Shown: piece after piece, positions 29,236 to 37,200 of the stretch
Layout: the number at the start of each line of letters is the position of its first letter
How positions within the stretch are numbered: position 1 is the stretch's first letter
Assembly: GCF_016185115.1 (NCBI RefSeq)
Contig: NZ_JACPOF010000017.1
Coordinates: 62,001 to 126,000 of the forward strand
DNA length: 64,000 nucleotides
Source: Polaromonas sp.
GTDB lineage: Bacteria > Pseudomonadota > Gammaproteobacteria > Burkholderiales > Burkholderiaceae_C
Reading direction: 5' to 3'
Notes under the pieces: model-generated
The model's database searches: none
The model's input: only the letters and a program-made list of their open reading frames with translations
What the model was told of the DNA's origin: nothing
Program-made: the position numbers and the translations under genes

Positions 29236-30513
29236 TTAAGGCCTGGCCATCTTGCAGCTTTGCGGCTGCGCTGCACGATCGGCAGCAATGGTCTTGATGA
29301 TACGAAAGCCATAACCAGACCCCTCAACATCAAACCTGACGCCGGGGGCGCCCTGCTTGCCCATGAGCGCCACTTCCAGCGGCTGCTGGAACTGGTGGTC
29401 AGCAGCGCGCATGGTGCCCTGGCGCCCGGCCAGCGACACCGAGACTTTTTCCAGTTGTGTCGCAACAGCCGTCGCATCGGTCGTGCCGGCTTTTTCTATG
29501 CCCTGGGCCAGCGCCTCCATCATCAGTTGCATGCGCATGTGCACATAGTCGTCCTGCGGCTTGGGAAAGCGCTGGCGGAAGCTGCGGTAAAACGCCTCGG
29601 ATGCCGCACCGGGCGCATTCGGGAACCAGTCGGCCACGGCCACCACCTTGTCAATGCCGGCATCACCCAGCGCGGCAGGAACGCCCAGCGCATTACCGTA
29701 GAAGGTGTAGAACTTGCCTTCATAGCCGACTTCCTTGGCGGCCTTGATGAGCAGGGTCAGGTCGTTGCCCCAGTTGCCGGTGAGCACAGCCTGCGCGCCG
29801 CTGGATTTGATCTTCACGGCATAGGGAATGAAGTCCTTGACGCGTCCCAGCGCATGCAATTCATCTCCAACAATCTGCACGTCGGGGCGTTGCACCGCGA
29901 TCTGTTTGCGTGCCTCACGCAGAACCGACTGGCCAAAGCTGTAGTCCTGCCCAATCAGGTAAATGCTTTTGACAGAGGCATCATCCTTGAGCACGTCCAT
30001 CAACGCGGCCATACGCATGTCGGCGTGGGCATCAAAACGGAAATGCCAGAAGCTGCATTTTTCGTTGGTCAGGATGGGGTCTACTGCCGAGTAATTCAGG
30101 AAGATGACGCGCTTGCCCGGCTCGCGCTCATTGTGTTTGTTGATCGCATCAATCAATACCGCAGCAATGGCCGAAGAATTGCCCTGGGCAACCACCCGCA
30201 CACCGTCGTCAATCGCAGAGCGCAATGCGGCCAGCGCTTCCTCGTTCTGGCCTTTGTTGTCATAGCGTTCCATGACCAGGTTGCGCGCGCCGCCGGGCAA
30301 GGCCACACCACCGCGCGCGTTGACCCGCTCGGTTGCCCAGACAAGGTTGCGGAACACCGCTTCGCCGGTGTTGGCGAAGGCGCCCGACATGCTTTCGATC
30401 AGCGCGATGCGTATGGGCGGCTGTACTGACGTCTGGGCAGCGGCGGCAAATGAGGCGGCAATGGCAGCGCCAAGAAATAAGGCTGCGAGAACACGTTTCA
30501 AGAGTCGTTGCAT
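29236..30513 (-). CDS. Periplasmic substrate-binding protein, branched-chain amino-acid type
   Basis: Periplasmic ligand-binding protein of an ABC importer (Peripla_BP_6 family). 425 residues; signal peptide at 1-27 (MQRLLKRVLAALFLGAAIAA ... AAAQ). The mature part begins IRIALIESMSGAFANTGEAV, the usual LIV-binding opening, followed by two alpha/beta lobes. No permease or ATPase gene lies next to it, so its transporter must be encoded elsewhere. An ATG four codons upstream (30525) is the alternative start, but the site at 30513 is better spaced from AAGGGA. Confidence 0.82.
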   Translation of the reverse strand: MQRLLKRVLAALFLGAAIAASFAAAAQTSVQPPIRIALIESMSGAFANTGEAVFRNLVWATERVNARGGVALPGGARNLVMERYDNKGQNEEALAALRSAIDDGVRVVAQGNSSAIAAVLIDAINKHNEREPGKRVIFLNYSAVDPILTNEKCSFWHFRFDAHADMRMAALMDVLKDDASVKSIYLIGQDYSFGQSVLREARKQIAVQRPDVQIVGDELHALGRVKDFIPYAVKIKSSGAQAVLTGNWGNDLTLLIKAAKEVGYEGKFYTFYGNALGVPAALGDAGIDKVVAVADWFPNAPGAASEAFYRSFRQRFPKPQDDYVHMRMQLMMEALAQGIEKAGTTDATAVATQLEKVSVSLAGRQGTMRAADHQFQQPLEVALMGKQGAPGVRFDVEGSGYGFRIIKTIAADRAAQPQSCKMARP

Positions 30514-30605
30514 AAAAAAATACATCCCTTTTTTTACTTGAATTAATCATTTGCAAACCATAGCTGGGTTGCATGCGGCAATCACGGTGAACGCCGCGAA
30601 GTGTA

Positions 30606-30650
30606 AGGGGAATGGTCCCCTTGTTTTTCCAGCATTAACCCATTAAAGGA
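30606..30650 (+). promoter_or_regulatory. Leader hairpin and possible fourU RNA thermometer of the small heat-shock gene
   Basis: AAGGGGA / TCCCCTT forms a 7-bp stem at 30606-30622. Just after it, U residues 30624-30628 can pair with AAGGA (30646-30650), the ribosome site, in the fourU manner known from other small heat-shock leaders. The pairing is short, so this is a suggestion. Confidence 0.35.
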
Positions 30651-30653
30651 GCC

Positions 30654-31058
30654 ATGATGTTTTACTCGCTCGCTACCCGCCCCGTCCGCAGCGTCCAGCG
30701 CACCCACGCACCCGTGGTCAGCAACGGCGCACTTGACCGCTTCCTGAACGACACCTTCTCGTCGTTTGCAGACAGCAACCTGGCGCGCTCGGCTTCTGTT
30801 GAAGACCAGGAAAAAACCTATCTGCTCACGTTTGACGTGCCTGGCGTGGCAAAAGAACAGCTGGACATCGGTATTGAAGGCGATGTGGTGCGCGTCTCCA
30901 GCAAGGAAGACGCTGCCCGCAAGGTCAAAGCCGCCTGGCGCTTTCCGCTCGAGATTGATGTTGCGGCCAGCAGCGCAAAACTTGAAAACGGCGTGCTGAC
31001 CCTGACGCTTGGCAAAAAAGTACCTGTCAGCAACGTCAGCCAGTTGGCCATTCAATAA
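30654..31058 (+). CDS. Small heat-shock protein, Hsp20 family
   Basis: ATP-independent holdase chaperone of the cytoplasm. 134 residues. The alpha-crystallin domain spans about 45-130, with TYLLTFDVPGVAKEQLDIGI and the closing LENGVLTLTLGKKV (the A-x-x-x-n-GVL-type signature). The C-terminal I-x-I anchor is absent in clear form, which may affect oligomer assembly. The start is a tandem ATG with AAAGGAG just upstream; the second ATG has the better spacing. Confidence 0.88.
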   Translation: MMFYSLATRPVRSVQRTHAPVVSNGALDRFLNDTFSSFADSNLARSASVEDQEKTYLLTFDVPGVAKEQLDIGIEGDVVRVSSKEDAARKVKAAWRFPLEIDVAASSAKLENGVLTLTLGKKVPVSNVSQLAIQ

Positions 31059-31085
31059 AAAGCCGCTGGTCCTCAGGGGACCAGC
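31057..31085 (-). terminator. tsaD terminator overlapping its stop codon
   Basis: An 8-bp perfect stem GCTGGTCC / GGACCAGC (31065-31072 with 31078-31085) is followed in minus-strand sense by GGCTTTTTATT. The tsaD stop codon (31073-31075) lies in the hairpin loop. The same stem may also limit read-through from the convergent hsp20 gene. Confidence 0.7.
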
Positions 31086-32116
31086 TCGGCAAGACTCCAG
31101 CGCGGTTTCACGTCAAAAGTGTAGCCCGCTGGATTTTTTTCGGGCGCCTCCAGCCCCGCCTGCAGGCGCATGCCGGCTGCCAGCGCGATCATCGCGCCGT
31201 TGTCGGTGCACAGGTGCAGTTCGGGGTAATGCACGCGAATACCGCGCTTTTTGCATTCGTCATTGAGCTGCTGGCGCAGCAGCGCATTGGCGCCTACACC
31301 ACCCGCGACCACCAGCCGCTTGAGGCCGGTTTGTTTCATCGCCGCGAGTGATTTCCTGACCAGCACCTCGACGATGGCCGCCTGCGTGGATGCCGCCAGG
31401 TCGGCTTTGCGCACTTCAAGCTCATCGCCGAGTTTCTTCGCCTGCGTCAATACGGCCGTCTTCAAACCGGCAAACGAGAAATCGAGATTCCCGCTGTGCA
31501 GCAGCGGCCGGGGCAGCTTGAAAGCCGCGCCATCGCCTTGCGCCGCCAGCTTTGAAAGATGCGGCCCGCCGGGATAAGGCAGGCCCATCAGCTTGGCCGA
31601 CTTGTCAAAGGCCTCGCCAGCGGCGTCGTCTATGGTCTCGCCCAGCAGTTCGTAACTTCCGACGCGGTCTACACGCATGAGCTGGGTATGGCCGCCGGAG
31701 ACGAGCAATGCCACAAAAGGGAACTCGGGCGGATCGGCGCCCAGAAACGGCGACAGCAAATGCCCTTCCAGGTGATGTACGCCCATGACGGGCTTGCCGA
31801 GACTGGCAGCCAACGCACAGGCGACGCCCGAGCCCACCAGCAATGCGCCGGCAAGCCCTGGCCCGCGGGTGTAAGCCACCACGTCAATATCTGCCAGTGA
31901 AAGGCCGGCCTCCGCCATGACTTGCCGGGTCAGCGGCACGACGCGGCGGATATGGTCGCGGCTGGCCAGTTCGGGCACCACGCCGCCATAGGCCTGGTGC
32001 ATGTCGATCTGGCTGTGCAACTGGTGCGCCAGCAGGCGCGGCACACCATGGCCGCTGGCGTCCACCACGGCTACCCCTGTTTCGTCGCATGACGACTCGA
32101 TTCCCAATACCAGCAT
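31073..32116 (-). CDS. tsaD: tRNA N6-adenosine threonylcarbamoyltransferase TsaD
   Basis: Catalytic subunit for the t6A modification at position 37 of tRNAs reading ANN codons. 347 residues. It opens [17 protein letters not shown]; the metal-ligand region is [12 protein letters not shown], preceded by the family stretch [15 protein letters not shown]. The fold is an ASKHA ATPase with [11 protein letters not shown] near the C-terminus. Normal length. Divergent from nasR-like gene with about 100 bases between starts. Confidence 0.94.
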   Translation of the reverse strand: MLVLGIESSCDETGVAVVDASGHGVPRLLAHQLHSQIDMHQAYGGVVPELASRDHIRRVVPLTRQVMAEAGLSLADIDVVAYTRGPGLAGALLVGSGVACALAASLGKPVMGVHHLEGHLLSPFLGADPPEFPFVALLVSGGHTQLMRVDRVGSYELLGETIDDAAGEAFDKSAKLMGLPYPGGPHLSKLAAQGDGAAFKLPRPLLHSGNLDFSFAGLKTAVLTQAKKLGDELEVRKADLAASTQAAIVEVLVRKSLAAMKQTGLKRLVVAGGVGANALLRQQLNDECKKRGIRVHYPELHLCTDNGAMIALAAGMRLQAGLEAPEKNPAGYTFDVKPRWSLAELVP

Positions 32117-32213
32117 GGGACGAGTGTAAAGTCACGGGCATTCAATGAAGGCAGTGGGGGCGCGCGGCGTCCGGGGCACGAATGTTGCTGCTGATACACA
32201 AGAACAAACCACG

Positions 32214-33428
32214 ATGAAATCCGGACTCAATTTCCTTGTTGCGGCCCGCCAGTGCGAAATTGGCGAGCTTGAGCAGCTCGCACGCACCAGCGAGCTGGTC
32301 AGCGGCATTGGCCGCCTGATTCACGCCTTGCAGAAAGAGCGCGGCATTTCCAATGTTTTCCTCGGCTCGAACGGCACACGCTTCGATGACATGCGGCTGC
32401 AGCAGGCCGCCGAATGTGCGGAGATTGAACTGCAGGTGCGCGCACACTTTGATGCATTGGACACGGATTCCAGCCAGGTGCGCAATGGCGCCAGGCTTTT
32501 CAGCCGGATCGCCTTTGTGTTGCACGCGCTGGACTCCCTGCCTGAGCTGCGCCGCCGTATAGGCGCTCAGGAACTGGTGCCGGAAGAGTCCACCATTGCT
32601 TTTTCGCGGCTGATTTCCGGCCTGCTGGTGGTGGTGTTTGAGGCCGCAGACAGTGCGACCGACCCTGAAATCTCACGCGCGCTGGTGGCGCTGTTCAACT
32701 TCATGCAGGGCAAGGAATTCACCGGCCAGGAGCGCGCCCTGGGCTCTGCCGCGTTTGCGTCGGGGAAAACCGACAACGTCCACCAGCAGCAATGGCTGCA
32801 CCTGATCGAATCGCAGGAACGCTGCTTCCAGGTCTTCAGCGAGTTTGCCGATACAGCCGCCCTTCACGCCTGGAACAACAGCCAGACCGGCGAATCGCTC
32901 GCCGAACTGGAGCGCCTGCGGCGCACCGGCGCCATGACCCGCGCCGGCGGAAAACTCGACGCCAACCTCAGCCAGGCCTGGTTTGACTGCTGCACCCGCC
33001 GCATTGACGCCATGAAAAACGTCGAGGAGGTGCTGGCCGGCAAGCTGCGCGAACTCTGCGAACGCAAGATTGCCCAGGCCCGCACCGAACTGCGCGACCA
33101 GCAGGTCATCCTTGAAGAGCTGTCGCGCCAGGCAAGCAGTGCCAGCCCGGACGCCTCAACCCATTACGGCCCGCAACTGGAACGCTCGGTGCTGGGCATG
33201 GTGCAGGAGCAGGCCAGGCGCCTCCAGGACATGAGCGACGAGCTCGAAACGGTGCGCGCCGCACTGAACGAGCGCAAGATTGTTGAACGCGCCAAGGGTC
33301 TGCTGATGGCCACGCGCAAGCTCAGCGAAGAAGACGCCTACAAAATGCTGCGCCAGACGGCCATGAGCCAGAACCGCAAGCTGGTTCATGTCGCCGAGTC
33401 GGTCCTGGCGATGTCTGACTACCTGTAA
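32214..33428 (+). CDS. nasR: Nitrate/nitrite-sensing ANTAR antitermination regulator (NasR-like)
   Basis: A 404-residue cytoplasmic regulator. The N-terminal 300 residues form a NIT domain (helical nitrate/nitrite sensor; the conserved ALQKERGISNVFLG segment near residue 40 is visible), joined by a coiled-coil stretch to a C-terminal ANTAR RNA-binding domain (about 340-400: ERKIVERAKGLLMATRKLSE and DAYKMLRQTAMSQNRKLVHV). The Klebsiella homologue binds a leader RNA when nitrate is present and stops early termination. The leaders of nrtA and nirB in this window carry the expected target structure, so those are its likely targets. The ATG at 32214 is the plausible start; the gene is separate from the operon it would control. 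Confidence 0.88.
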   Translation: MKSGLNFLVAARQCEIGELEQLARTSELVSGIGRLIHALQKERGISNVFLGSNGTRFDDMRLQQAAECAEIELQVRAHFDALDTDSSQVRNGARLFSRIAFVLHALDSLPELRRRIGAQELVPEESTIAFSRLISGLLVVVFEAADSATDPEISRALVALFNFMQGKEFTGQERALGSAAFASGKTDNVHQQQWLHLIESQERCFQVFSEFADTAALHAWNNSQTGESLAELERLRRTGAMTRAGGKLDANLSQAWFDCCTRRIDAMKNVEEVLAGKLRELCERKIAQARTELRDQQVILEELSRQASSASPDASTHYGPQLERSVLGMVQEQARRLQDMSDELETVRAALNERKIVERAKGLLMATRKLSEEDAYKMLRQTAMSQNRKLVHVAESVLAMSDYL

Positions 33429-33450
33429 AAAACGCAGGTCAGGATTTTTC

Positions 33451-33630
33451 GCTATCAATTCAGTAGCGGCTCACGCACGTATTTATTGACTTGCAGCCTA
33501 TTTTGGCCTCAAAAACAGGCATTTTTTAGCCGTTTTTGAACCTTGAGCGGCTTGAAACCGCGGTTTCAGGTCAAAAAGTTAATACCCAGGTTAACTTTTG
33601 GTGATTTTTTAACGTATACGTTAAATTTTT
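33451..33630 (+). repeat. Intergenic repeat family 1, copy b
   Basis: Collinear with the copy at 403-571: head CAGTAGCGGCTCACGCACGTATTTATTG, GGCATTTTTTAGC segment, AAGTTAAT ... TTAACTTTT dyad, a T run and the palindrome TTAACGTATACGTTAA (33609-33624). It fills most of the gap between the nasR-like gene and the nrtA leader. The stretch 33631-33866 shows nothing else I can support. Confidence 0.7.
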
Positions 33631-33866
33631 TCATATCAATCGCTGGAGGCCCCATAGCAGGTACCAGTTGACGCACCAGCCCGGTCATGCACTGCTGCAC
33701 CGCACAAATCTCGTGCCACTGCACACCTTGTGCACCACGATGGGAAAAGCATCTGCCAGCGCATGCGGCACCGAACAGATCTCCCAAGTCATTGATTCAC
33801 AAGGAAAATTTTCAACCCAAACACCTTTAAACCTGCTGGCATGGTTTCTGCTTTATTGAACCCAAG

Positions 33867-33977
33867 CTGAACCAATGGCGGTTTGGCACCAGGTCCCCAA
33901 TGGCCTGTTTTGGACAACGGCGTCCATCTCTCACCTGCTTCACGGCGGGCGAAGGATGGACGCCGTTTTTGTTTTCC
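33867..33977 (+). promoter_or_regulatory. ANTAR-type antitermination leader of nrtA
   Basis: P1 is the 7-bp hairpin with hexaloop AATGGC (loop 33874-33879). P2 is TGGAC-AACGGC-GTCCA (loop 33916-33921). Both loops have A at position 1 and G at position 4, the ANTAR target signature. A perfect 13-bp terminator stem, AACGGCGTCCATC (33916-33928) with GATGGACGCCGTT (33955-33967), is followed by a T-rich tract. P2 and the terminator share the 5' arm, so they exclude each other. ANTAR binding would stabilise P2 and let transcription proceed to nrtA. Confidence 0.85.
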
Positions 33978-34020
33978 GATTTCGTTTTATCTCTTTCAGT
34001 TTTGCCAACCAGGAGTTCAC

Positions 34021-35277
34021 ATGACCCAGCAGTTTCCCGGACCCGCAGCACCCGCCCGTCGCGATTTCATCAAGAAGGCAGGCGCCATCAGCGCCGCCAC
34101 GCTTCTGACCAGCGCCGGCTCAGGCGGTGCCTGGGCGGCCGGTTCGGACGCGCCTGAGAAGAAGGAAGTCAAGATCGGCTTCATCCCGCTGACCGACTGC
34201 GCGTCCGTCGTCATGGCCTCGGTGCTGGGAATTGACCAGAAATACGGCGTCAAGATCATCCCGACCAAGGAAGCCAGCTGGGCCGGCGTGCGCGACAAGC
34301 TGGTCAACGGCGAACTCGACTTCGCCCACGTGCTCTACGGCCTGATCTACGGCGTGCACATGGGCACCTCCGGCCCCAAGAAAGACATGGCCGTGCTGAT
34401 GACGCTGAACAACAACGGCCAGGCCATCACGCTGTCCAAGAAGATGGCCGACAAGGGCGCTGTTGATGGTGCGGGTCTCGCCAAACTGATGAAGTCGGAC
34501 AAGCGCGAATACACCTTTGCCCAGACCTTCCCCACCGGCACCCACGCCATGTGGCTTTATTACTGGATGGCGGCCAACGGCATTGACCCGATGAAGGATG
34601 CCAAGGTCATCACCGTGCCGCCACCACAAATGGTCGCCAACATGCGCGTCGGCAACATGGATGGTTTCTGTGTCGGCGAACCCTGGGGCCACCGCGCCAT
34701 CATCGACGGCATAGGCGTCACCGCCATCACCACACAGGACATCTGGAAAGACCACCCTGAAAAGGTGCTGGGCACCACGTCTGACTTCGTGCAGAAAAAC
34801 CCGAACACCGCGCGTGCAGTCACCGCCGCCATCATCGAGGCCGGCAAATGGATTGACGCCAACCTCAGCAACAAAAACAAGATGGCAGAAACCATCGCTG
34901 ACAAGTCCTATGTGAACACCAGCGTGGACGCCATCAACCAGCGCATCCTGGGCCGTTACCAGAACGGCATGGGCAAGACCTGGGATGACGCCAACTACAT
35001 GAAGTTCTACAACGACGGCGCGGTGAGCTTCCCTTACCTGTCCGACGGCATGTGGTTCCTGACCCAGCACAAACGCTGGGGCCTGATCAAGGATCACCCG
35101 GACTACCTGGGCATCGCCAAACAGATCAACCGCATTGACCTCTACAAGGAGGCCGCAACAGCCGCCAAGGCCAGCGTCCCCAAGGACGCCATGCGCACCA
35201 GCAAGCTCATGGACGGCTCGATCTGGGACGGCAAGGACCCGAAAAAGTACGCAGACAGCTTCAAGATCCGCGCCTGA
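34021..35277 (+). CDS. nrtA: Nitrate ABC transporter substrate-binding protein
   Basis: Periplasmic, probably Tat-exported or lipid-linked binding protein for nitrate/nitrite (NrtA/NasF group). 418 residues. The N-terminus has a twin-arginine motif, ARRDFIKKAG, followed by a hydrophobic stretch ending AWAAG. The body shows the NrtA-type opening VKIGFIPLTDCASVVMASVLG and TFPTGTHAMWLYYWMAANGI. Started at the ATG 34021, with an AGGAG ribosome site; the longer frame from 33883 crosses the leader terminator and is not coding. First gene of the nrtA-nrtB-ATPase operon. Confidence 0.92.
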   Translation: MTQQFPGPAAPARRDFIKKAGAISAATLLTSAGSGGAWAAGSDAPEKKEVKIGFIPLTDCASVVMASVLGIDQKYGVKIIPTKEASWAGVRDKLVNGELDFAHVLYGLIYGVHMGTSGPKKDMAVLMTLNNNGQAITLSKKMADKGAVDGAGLAKLMKSDKREYTFAQTFPTGTHAMWLYYWMAANGIDPMKDAKVITVPPPQMVANMRVGNMDGFCVGEPWGHRAIIDGIGVTAITTQDIWKDHPEKVLGTTSDFVQKNPNTARAVTAAIIEAGKWIDANLSNKNKMAETIADKSYVNTSVDAINQRILGRYQNGMGKTWDDANYMKFYNDGAVSFPYLSDGMWFLTQHKRWGLIKDHPDYLGIAKQINRIDLYKEAATAAKASVPKDAMRTSKLMDGSIWDGKDPKKYADSFKIRA

Positions 35278-35318
35278 ACACGAGCGCAAAAGTCTTCAAT
35301 CATCAAAGAGGTCAAGCC

Positions 35319-36266
35319 ATGGTCAGTGCCGTATTTCACTCCTCACTCGACGCCACTGTCCTGGCGACACCTGCTCCATCCAGAGCCGCAGCGCCGGTGG
35401 CAGTTGCCAGTGCCCCGCCTGCGGACGTCAAAACCAGTACACCCATGAATTCCACGACTGCCGCCGCGCCCCGCCCTCCCCGGGATGCATCTTTCCTCTG
35501 GCTCACCGTTTTGCCGCCGGTACTCGGCCTTGGCCTGCTTGCACTGTTGTGGGAGCTGGTTTTTATGGGCACGGGCGGCAGCATTCCATCGCCCAAGGAC
35601 ACCTTCATCCAGGCCGTGCAGATTTTCAGCGACCCCTTCTACAGCAAGGGTCCCAATGACCAGGGCGTGGGCTGGAATGTGCTGTCATCCCTCAAGCGCG
35701 TGGCCATGGGCTTCGGCATGGCGGCCATCGTCGGCATTCCTGTCGGTTTCATGATCGGACGCTTCTCTTTCCTGAGCAAGATGTTCAACCCGCTCATCAG
35801 CCTGATGCGCCCGGTTTCCCCGCTGGCCTGGCTGCCTATCGGCCTGCTGGTGTTCAAGGGCGCCAACCCCGCCGCCATCTGGACCATCTTCATCTGCTCT
35901 ATCTGGCCCATGATCATCAACACCGCCGTGGGCGTGCAGCGTGTGCCGCAGGACTACATGAACGTGGCGCGTGTGCTGAACCTCAGCGAATGGAAGATCG
36001 TGACCAAGATCCTCTTCCCCGCTGTGCTGCCTTACATGCTGACCGGCGTTCGCCTGGCTGTAGGCACCGCCTGGCTGGTGATCGTGGCCGCAGAGATGCT
36101 GACCGGCGGCGTCGGCATCGGCTTCTGGGTCTGGGACGAGTGGAACAACCTGAACGTCAAGAACATCATCATCGCGATTTTTGTGATTGGCATCGTCGGC
36201 CTGGTGCTGGAATTCGCGCTGATCAAGCTGGCCACCGCATTCACGTTTGAAGAAGTCAAAAACTGA
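35319..36266 (+). CDS. nrtB: Nitrate ABC transporter permease
   Basis: Inner-membrane permease of the nitrate importer. 315 residues; the N-terminal 60 residues are an Ala/Pro/Thr-rich cytoplasmic tail, followed by about six helices. The EAA-type loop that contacts the ATPase is visible in GVQRVPQDYMNVARVLNLSEW. Starts 42 bp after nrtA, 30 bp before the ATPase gene. The alternative ATG at MNSTTAAAP (35445) would drop the low-complexity tail. Confidence 0.9.
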   Translation: MVSAVFHSSLDATVLATPAPSRAAAPVAVASAPPADVKTSTPMNSTTAAAPRPPRDASFLWLTVLPPVLGLGLLALLWELVFMGTGGSIPSPKDTFIQAVQIFSDPFYSKGPNDQGVGWNVLSSLKRVAMGFGMAAIVGIPVGFMIGRFSFLSKMFNPLISLMRPVSPLAWLPIGLLVFKGANPAAIWTIFICSIWPMIINTAVGVQRVPQDYMNVARVLNLSEWKIVTKILFPAVLPYMLTGVRLAVGTAWLVIVAAEMLTGGVGIGFWVWDEWNNLNVKNIIIAIFVIGIVGLVLEFALIKLATAFTFEEVKN

Positions 36267-36295
36267 CCGGTCATACGGAAAACCAAGGACACACC

Positions 36296-37108
36296 ATGAG
36301 TTCACTGACCACCAAGTACATCGAGATCCAGAACGTCGAGCAGACCTTCAAGACCAAGAAGGGGCCTTTCTGCGCATTGCAGAACGTCAACCTCACGGTT
36401 GCCAAGGGCGAGTTTGTCGCGCTGATCGGCCACTCCGGTTGCGGCAAGTCCACGCTACTCAACCTGATCGCCGGCCTGACCACACCCACGCAGGGAAGCC
36501 TGATCTGCGCCAACCGTGAAATCGCCGGCCCCGGGCCGGAACGTGCTGTGGTGTTCCAGAACCATTCACTGCTGCCCTGGCTGACCTGTTTCGAGAATGT
36601 TTACCTTGCCGTAGAACGGGTGTTCTCGGCCACCGAAAACAAGGCACAACTCAAGGCACGCACTGATGCGGTGCTCGCCATGGTCGGACTGACGGCTGCT
36701 GCGCAAAAACGCCCCGGCGAAATCTCGGGCGGTATGAAGCAACGCGTCGGCATCGCACGCGCTTTGTCCATGGAACCAAAAGTGTTGCTGCTGGATGAGC
36801 CCTTCGGCGCACTGGACGCCCTGACCCGCGCCAAGCTGCAGGACGAGTTGCTGCAGATCGTGGCAAAGACCGAGAGCACCGTGGTGATGGTTACGCATGA
36901 TGTCGATGAAGCCGTACTCCTGAGCGACAAGATTGTGATGATGACCAATGGTCCATCAGCAACTATCGGCGAAGTGCTCGCCATAGAACTGCCCCGCCCG
37001 CGTGACCGCGTGGCACTTGCAGAGAGCACGCAATACCTGCACTACCGCAAGGCCGTCATCGACTTCCTGTACACCCGCCAGGCGCATGTGGAAAAACTGA
37101 CAGCCTGA
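36296..37108 (+). CDS. nrtD: Nitrate ABC transporter ATP-binding protein (NrtD type)
   Basis: ATPase of the importer. 270 residues, one nucleotide-binding domain: Walker A GHSGCGKSTLLNLIAG, Q-loop VVFQNHSLLPWLT, signature ISGGMKQRVGIARALS, Walker B VLLLDEPFGALDALTR, and the switch histidine in VVMVTHDVDEAVLLSD. It has no fused substrate-binding domain, so it resembles NrtD rather than NrtC. The symbol is by type. Followed after 92 bp by a kinase gene on the same strand. Confidence 0.9.
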   Translation: MSSLTTKYIEIQNVEQTFKTKKGPFCALQNVNLTVAKGEFVALIGHSGCGKSTLLNLIAGLTTPTQGSLICANREIAGPGPERAVVFQNHSLLPWLTCFENVYLAVERVFSATENKAQLKARTDAVLAMVGLTAAAQKRPGEISGGMKQRVGIARALSMEPKVLLLDEPFGALDALTRAKLQDELLQIVAKTESTVVMVTHDVDEAVLLSDKIVMMTNGPSATIGEVLAIELPRPRDRVALAESTQYLHYRKAVIDFLYTRQAHVEKLTA

Positions 37109-37200
37109 GAAATAGCCCCCCTCACGGATATCGCCAAGCATGCAGGCCACAACAGCCGGCCTGCATCAATAGCCACTGGAAAAAAGCCCGAGGACACCAT

